A stretch of DNA of 8,738 nucleotides from Pseudolabrys sp. (GTDB taxonomy: Bacteria > Pseudomonadota > Alphaproteobacteria > Rhizobiales > Xanthobacteraceae): NCBI GenBank assembly GCA_026125925.1, contig JAHCKF010000125.1, forward strand, positions 1 through 8,738, in the 5' to 3' direction. Position numbers and translations under genes: made by a program. Positions 5,965 to 8,738 of this stretch are shown here, in pieces; the first letter of the stretch is position 1, and the number at the start of each line of letters is the position of its first letter. The notes beneath the pieces were generated by a model. That model searched no databases. It was not told where the DNA came from and was given only the letters and a program-made list of their open reading frames with translations.

Positions 5965-6537
5965 ATGCTCAGCGTCATCGTCGCCACTCACGAATCGGAG
6001 CGCACCCTGGTGCCGACGTTGTCGGCGCTGGTACCGGGAGCAATGTCAGGACTGGTCACCGAGGTCGTGGTGGCGGACGCCGGCTCCGGGGACGCCACGG
6101 CGGAAGTCGCTGATATTGCTGGCTGCCGCTTCATGATCGCCGAGGGCGATCTGGGAGCCCGCCTCCGGGACGCGGCCCGTTCCACCAGGACGCCCTGGCT
6201 GATGTTCATGCGCGCCGGACTCGTTCCGGAGCCGGGCTGGATGGCGGCGGCGGAGAGCTTCATGCAGGCGGCGGCGTTCGGCGAGAATTCGCCGCGCGCC
6301 GCGATATTCCGGGCCACTTCGGACCAGGCCAGCCCCGGCCTGCGCGAACTCCTCGCCGTGCTGCAGGCCATGTTCGGCGGCGGCGACCGCTCCGCCCAGG
6401 GCCTGCTGATCGCGCGCAGCCTCTACGATGCCATCGGCGGTCATCCAGCCGGGGCGGGGGCCGAAGCCGCCATCCTGCGCAAGATCGGCCGGCGCCGCCT
6501 CGCTTTGCTGGGAGCGAGCGCGCGAACCGTCGCCTGA
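5965..6537 (+). CDS. Small GT2-like glycosyltransferase, DxD site missing
   Basis: A 190-residue protein with the N-terminal half of a family 2 glycosyltransferase (GT-A fold). MLSVIVATHESERTL (1-15) is the first strand and loop, and VVVADAGSGDATAEV (34-48) is the nucleotide-binding segment, with the usual D-G/A-S-x-D. The strand that should end in the metal-binding DxD reads LMFMRAGLVPEPGW (79-92), so the usual D/H-A-D is Arg83-Ala84-Gly85. Further on, QGLLIARSLYDAIGGHP (145-161) matches the acceptor-side segment of the compact GT2 group described as radical SAM/selenodomain-associated, but the following acidic ED pair is also not evident. The protein may be non-catalytic or use another substrate. 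An in-frame stop at 5938 and no earlier ATG fix the start. It faces away from the radical SAM gene and runs 42 bases ahead of the MarR-GNAT gene. Cytoplasmic; no membrane helix or signal peptide seen. Confidence 0.8.
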   Translation: MLSVIVATHESERTLVPTLSALVPGAMSGLVTEVVVADAGSGDATAEVADIAGCRFMIAEGDLGARLRDAARSTRTPWLMFMRAGLVPEPGWMAAAESFMQAAAFGENSPRAAIFRATSDQASPGLRELLAVLQAMFGGGDRSAQGLLIARSLYDAIGGHPAGAGAEAAILRKIGRRRLALLGASARTVA

Positions 6538-6542
6538 TCGAT

Positions 6543-6559
6543 ACTTGACTTTGTCAACT
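6543..6559. promoter_or_regulatory. Palindromic operator candidate before the MarR-GNAT gene
   Basis: ACTTGAC-TTT-GTCAACT pairs in six of seven arm positions, with a perfect TTGAC/GTCAA core (6545-6549, 6553-6557). MarR-family dimers bind palindromes of this size, and it lies 20 bases before the start of a MarR-domain gene, which suggests autoregulation. TTGACT also resembles a -35 element, which would place a transcript start at or very near the ATG. Confidence 0.5.
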
Positions 6560-6579
6560 AATCGGCCGACGCTCATCCC

Positions 6580-7563
6580 ATGAGTGCGACCACCCAGGCT
6601 TCAGCGAAAAAATCTACCGCCCCCGCACCGCCCGCAGGCCGCGTCGATGCGGTGCGCCGCTTCAGCCGCTTCTACACGCGGCAGATCGGCCTCCTGCGCA
6701 AGACCTACCTCGACACGCCCTACTCGCTCGGCGAAATGCGCGTGCTGCACGAACTGGCGCATCCGAGCATCGATAATCCGACCGCCAGCGACATCGGCCG
6801 CGCGCTCGATCTCGACGCCGGCTACCTGTCGCGGGTGCTACGCAATTTCGAGAAGCGCGGTCTGGTCAAGCGCACCACCTCGAAGAACGACGCGCGGCAG
6901 AGCCATGTGTCGCTCACCGCGCAGGGCCGCAAGTTCTTCGCGCCCGCCGAGCAACGCTCGCAGGATGACGTGGCGGCGATGCTGTCGAACCTCAGTGAAA
7001 ACGAGCAGACCGAACTGGTGAATGCCATGCATACGATCGAGCGGCTGCTGGAAAAGAACGACGCCGGCGCGGGTGCCGTGCGCGACGTCACCCTGCGCGA
7101 GCCGATCCCGGGCGATTACGGCTGGATTATCGCCGAGCACGGCCGCGTCTATTCGCAGGAATACAACTGGGACCGCAGCTTCGAGGGCCTGGTGGCGCAG
7201 ATCGTCGCGGATTTCGTCAAGAACTTCGATCCGCAGAAGGAGCGCTGCTGGATCGCCGAGATGAACGGCGCGCCGGTCGGCTGCGTCATGGTGGTGAAGG
7301 ACGAACAGCCGGATACAGCGCGGCTGCGCCTGCTGATCGTGGCGCCGCAAGCGCGCGGCCTCGGCCTCGGCCAGCGCCTCACCGACGAATGCATCGCCTT
7401 CGCCCGCGCCAAAGGCTACAAGAAGATGACCTTGTGGACTCACGATTGCCTGAAAGCGGCACGGCGTTGCTACGCCAGGCGCGGCTTCACGCTGACCTCG
7501 AGCGAGACCAAGACGAGTTTCGGCCAGAAGGTGGTGTCCGAGATGTGGGATATGGTGTTCTGA
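6580..7563 (+). CDS. MarR-GNAT fusion: transcription regulator with N-acetyltransferase domain
   Basis: A 327-residue two-domain protein. Residues 21-160 are a MarR-type winged helix: a first helix with RFSRFYTRQIG (27-37), LGEMRVLHEL (50-59), the recognition region DIGRALDLDAGYLSRVLRNFEK (71-92) and the wing KRTTSKNDARQSHVSLT (97-113). Residues 168-327 are a GNAT acetyltransferase: VTLREPIPGDYGWI opens the domain, LRLLIVAPQARGLGLGQRL (249-267) is the strand plus the acetyl-CoA pyrophosphate loop (R-x-x-G-x-G at 259-264), and ARRCYARRGF (294-303) is the usual C-terminal helix and strand. This fusion is a recognised architecture in Alphaproteobacteria; its acetyl acceptor is generally unknown. 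No Shine-Dalgarno precedes the ATG. The gene follows the GT2-like gene by 42 bases containing a palindrome that may be its own operator. It ends against a repeat element shared with convergent moaB. Confidence 0.93.
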   Translation: MSATTQASAKKSTAPAPPAGRVDAVRRFSRFYTRQIGLLRKTYLDTPYSLGEMRVLHELAHPSIDNPTASDIGRALDLDAGYLSRVLRNFEKRGLVKRTTSKNDARQSHVSLTAQGRKFFAPAEQRSQDDVAAMLSNLSENEQTELVNAMHTIERLLEKNDAGAGAVRDVTLREPIPGDYGWIIAEHGRVYSQEYNWDRSFEGLVAQIVADFVKNFDPQKERCWIAEMNGAPVGCVMVVKDEQPDTARLRLLIVAPQARGLGLGQRLTDECIAFARAKGYKKMTLWTHDCLKAARRCYARRGFTLTSSETKTSFGQKVVSEMWDMVF

Positions 7564-7565
7564 TC

Positions 7566-7680
7566 CGTCACCCTGAGGTGCTCGGCCGTCAGGCCGAGCC
7601 TCGAAGGGCGACGGCCCGCGAATCCCGGGCTGCCATCCTTCGAGGCTCGCCGCTGACGCGGCTCGCACCTCAGGATGACG
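7566..7680. repeat. 115-base nested palindromic intergenic repeat
   Basis: Outer arms 7566-7581 and 7665-7680 pair at 15 of 16 positions (CGTCACCCTGAGGTGC against the complement of GCACCTCAGGATGACG). Inner arms GAGCCTCGAAGG (7596-7607) and CCTTCGAGGCTC (7637-7648) are perfect 12-mers. Each side carries its own small hairpin: CTCGGCC-gtca-GGCCGAG (7581-7598) and GCCGC-tgac-GCGGC (7649-7662). A GC-rich apex (about 7613-7634) also folds. The whole can form a branched, cruciform-like structure. I recognise the TCATCCTGAGGTGC / CCTCGAAGGATG words as a high-copy intergenic repeat of Bradyrhizobium and relatives. It fills the 119-base gap between two convergent stop codons, where it could end both transcripts. 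Confidence 0.85.
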
Positions 7681-7682
7681 AT

Positions 7683-8246
7683 CTAGGTGGTCGCGCCTTT
7701 CGCCTTCTCACGCCGCAGATGCTCATCGAGCCGCGGCAGTATCTCGACGAAATTGCACGGCCGGTAGCGGTAGTCGAGCTGGTGCACGAGGATCTCGTCC
7801 CAGGCGTCCTTGCAGGCACCGGGCGAACCCGGCACACAGAAGATGTAGGTCGAATTGGCGACGCCGGCGGTGGCGCGGGTCTGGATCGCCGAGGTGCCGA
7901 TCTTCGGATAGCTCACCATCGTGAACAAGGTCGAGAACGCCTCCATGCGCTTCTCGAACAACGGCTCGACCGCCTCGGGCGTGACGTCGCGGCCGGTGAC
8001 CCCGGTGCCGCCGGTGGCGATCACCACGTCGACCTCGGGGTCGGCGATCCAGCGGCGCAGCTCGGCCTCGATCCGGTCGGCATCGTCCTCGACGATCTTC
8101 TTCTCGGCGACCCTGTGGCCCGCCGCCTCGATACGCTCGACCAGGGTCCGGCCGGAGCGGTCGTCGGCTTCCGTGCGGGTGTCGGAGACGGTGAGAACGG
8201 CGATCTGGACGGGAAGGAAGGGCTTGGACTCGTCAATTCCGGGCAA
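7683..8246 (-). CDS. moaB: Molybdenum cofactor biosynthesis protein MoaB (MogA/MoaB family)
   Basis: Cytoplasmic protein of the MogA/MoaB fold, which binds molybdopterin and in MogA-type members adenylylates it before molybdate insertion. Landmarks counted from the TTG start: IAVLTVSDTR (15-24), the pterin-binding loop ATGGTGVTGRDVTPEA (77-92), and PGSPGACKDAW (139-149) followed by the PCNFVEILPRLDEHLRR ending typical of alphaproteobacterial MoaB. I prefer the TTG at 8246 (187 residues) because the product then begins with PGIDESKPFLP, in line with the family's usual opening, and GAGGAG lies 10 bases upstream. The ATG at 8270 would add eight Arg-rich residues and has no ribosome binding site. 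Either start overlaps the end of the transglycosylase gene (by 14 or 38 bases), which suggests translational coupling. No other cofactor-synthesis gene is in the window. Confidence 0.92.
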   Translation of the reverse strand: MPGIDESKPFLPVQIAVLTVSDTRTEADDRSGRTLVERIEAAGHRVAEKKIVEDDADRIEAELRRWIADPEVDVVIATGGTGVTGRDVTPEAVEPLFEKRMEAFSTLFTMVSYPKIGTSAIQTRATAGVANSTYIFCVPGSPGACKDAWDEILVHQLDYRYRPCNFVEILPRLDEHLRREKAKGATT

Positions 8247-8738
8247 GGGTCGTCGTCTCCTCGTCTGCATAGAGCGGCCAGGAACCCGAGGCGACCATGT
8301 CGAGGGAGGGCGTCCGGTCGCCCAGGCGCAGGCGGTACATCCAGTAGCTCGCCATCACCCGCTCGACGAAGAAGCGTGTCTCCCGCGAGGGGATCGTCTC
8401 GATGAACAGCAGCGGGTCGTCGATCCCGACGCCGGCATCGAGCCATTTCCTCAGGTTGCCCGGGCCGCCGTTGTAGGCCGCCAGGACGAAGAAGAGGTTG
8501 CCATCGATGTCGTCGGTATCAAGGAGGTGGCGGATGTAATCCTGCGCCAGCGAGAGCGCGACCCTGGGATCGTTGAGCAGGTTGCGCTTGGCCCCCAGGT
8601 AGCCGTCGTCGCCGCTGATGTAGGCCGCGGTGCCGGGCATGATCTGCATCAGGCCGCGCGCGCCCACCGGCGAGGTCGCGGACACCTGGAAACGGCTTTC
8701 GATGCGGGCAAAGGCCAGCACCAGCGAGGAGTCGACCC
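8233..8738 (-). CDS. Lytic transglycosylase (SLT domain), 5' end missing
   Basis: C-terminal part of a soluble lytic transglycosylase, a periplasmic enzyme that cleaves the MurNAc-GlcNAc bond of peptidoglycan to leave 1,6-anhydro ends. The frame runs through the right edge with no credible start inside, so the signal peptide and any upstream domain are out of view. The catalytic glutamate is in ARIESRF (codon 8698-8700). SPVGARGLMQIMPGTA (about 8629-8676) is the second family motif, and AAYNGGPGNLRKW (about 8443-8481) the third. About 70 residues follow to the stop, including ETRFFVERVMASYWMYR, a common ending for this family. At least 168 codons are present, so what is missing is mainly the N-terminus. 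Its last codons overlap the start of moaB; the pairing with moaB looks like an operon, without an obvious functional link. Confidence 0.93.
   Translation of the reverse strand, partial: VDSSLVLAFARIESRFQVSATSPVGARGLMQIMPGTAAYISGDDGYLGAKRNLLNDPRVALSLAQDYIRHLLDTDDIDGNLFFVLAAYNGGPGNLRKWLDAGVGIDDPLLFIETIPSRETRFFVERVMASYWMYRLRLGDRTPSLDMVASGSWPLYADEETTTLARN

Noticed and set aside
5888..6136. Short + strand frame of 82 codons overlapping the GT2-like gene start
   Set aside because: It overlaps the GT2-like gene in another frame, has a Trp/Arg/Ser-rich composition, and has no ribosome binding site or motif.
7566..7680. Considered as a tRNA-like or structured ncRNA gene because of its cloverleaf folding
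   Set aside because: There is no anticodon arm, T-loop or CCA-like end, and the long symmetric arms match a palindromic repeat.
7389..8405. Open frame of 338 codons on the + strand over the GNAT end, the repeat and moaB
   Set aside because: It runs through a palindromic repeat and antisense to moaB and the transglycosylase, with no family resemblance.
1..8738. A mobile element, prophage or defence island
   Set aside because: No integrase, transposase, att-like repeats, tRNA or composition shift is visible. All genes look like settled chromosomal genes of one genome.

Overview
The window is a compact, GC-rich chromosomal segment from an alphaproteobacterium. The protein sequences, the GAAC-N7-GAAC type of LexA site and the two palindromic intergenic repeats point to the Hyphomicrobiales, most like the Bradyrhizobium/Rhodopseudomonas/Xanthobacteraceae side. 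This placement rests on recognising families, not on a search. Nine protein genes fill nearly all of it. No gene-free stretch exceeds about 155 bases, and I see no RNA gene, insertion sequence, CRISPR array or prophage.

Layout. Positions 1-2087 (+) hold the two core subunits of a cytochrome bd quinol oxidase of the short Q-loop (CIO-like) type: cydA, cut by the left edge, and cydB. Positions 2097-5809 (-) hold, in transcription order, a PA0069-family (SplB-like) radical SAM protein, ribonuclease HII (rnhB) with a basic N-terminal tail, and a GT-C membrane glycosyltransferase of the GT39 type. A divergent intergenic region (5810-5964) separates the radical SAM gene from a rightward pair: a small GT2-like protein whose DxD metal-binding site is missing, and a MarR-GNAT fusion regulator/acetyltransferase. 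The right end (-) carries a lytic transglycosylase, cut by the right edge, overlapping the start of moaB (molybdenum cofactor synthesis).

Non-coding structure. Palindromes sit tightly at gene ends: a hairpin starting at the base after the cydB stop, a 55-base fold-back one base past the radical SAM stop, and a 115-base nested element filling the convergent gap between the MarR-GNAT gene and moaB. Another hairpin lies in the leader of the GT39 gene.

Most interesting point. The radical SAM gene has a perfect alphaproteobacterial LexA (SOS) box, GAAC-N7-GAAC, 25 bases upstream of its start and overlapping a plausible promoter. Its protein ends in QMSLF, a close match to the bacterial sliding-clamp binding pentapeptide. 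With its distant relation to spore photoproduct lyase, this suggests a damage-induced, clamp-tethered radical SAM enzyme acting on DNA. That function is my inference; the box and the motif are read directly from the sequence.
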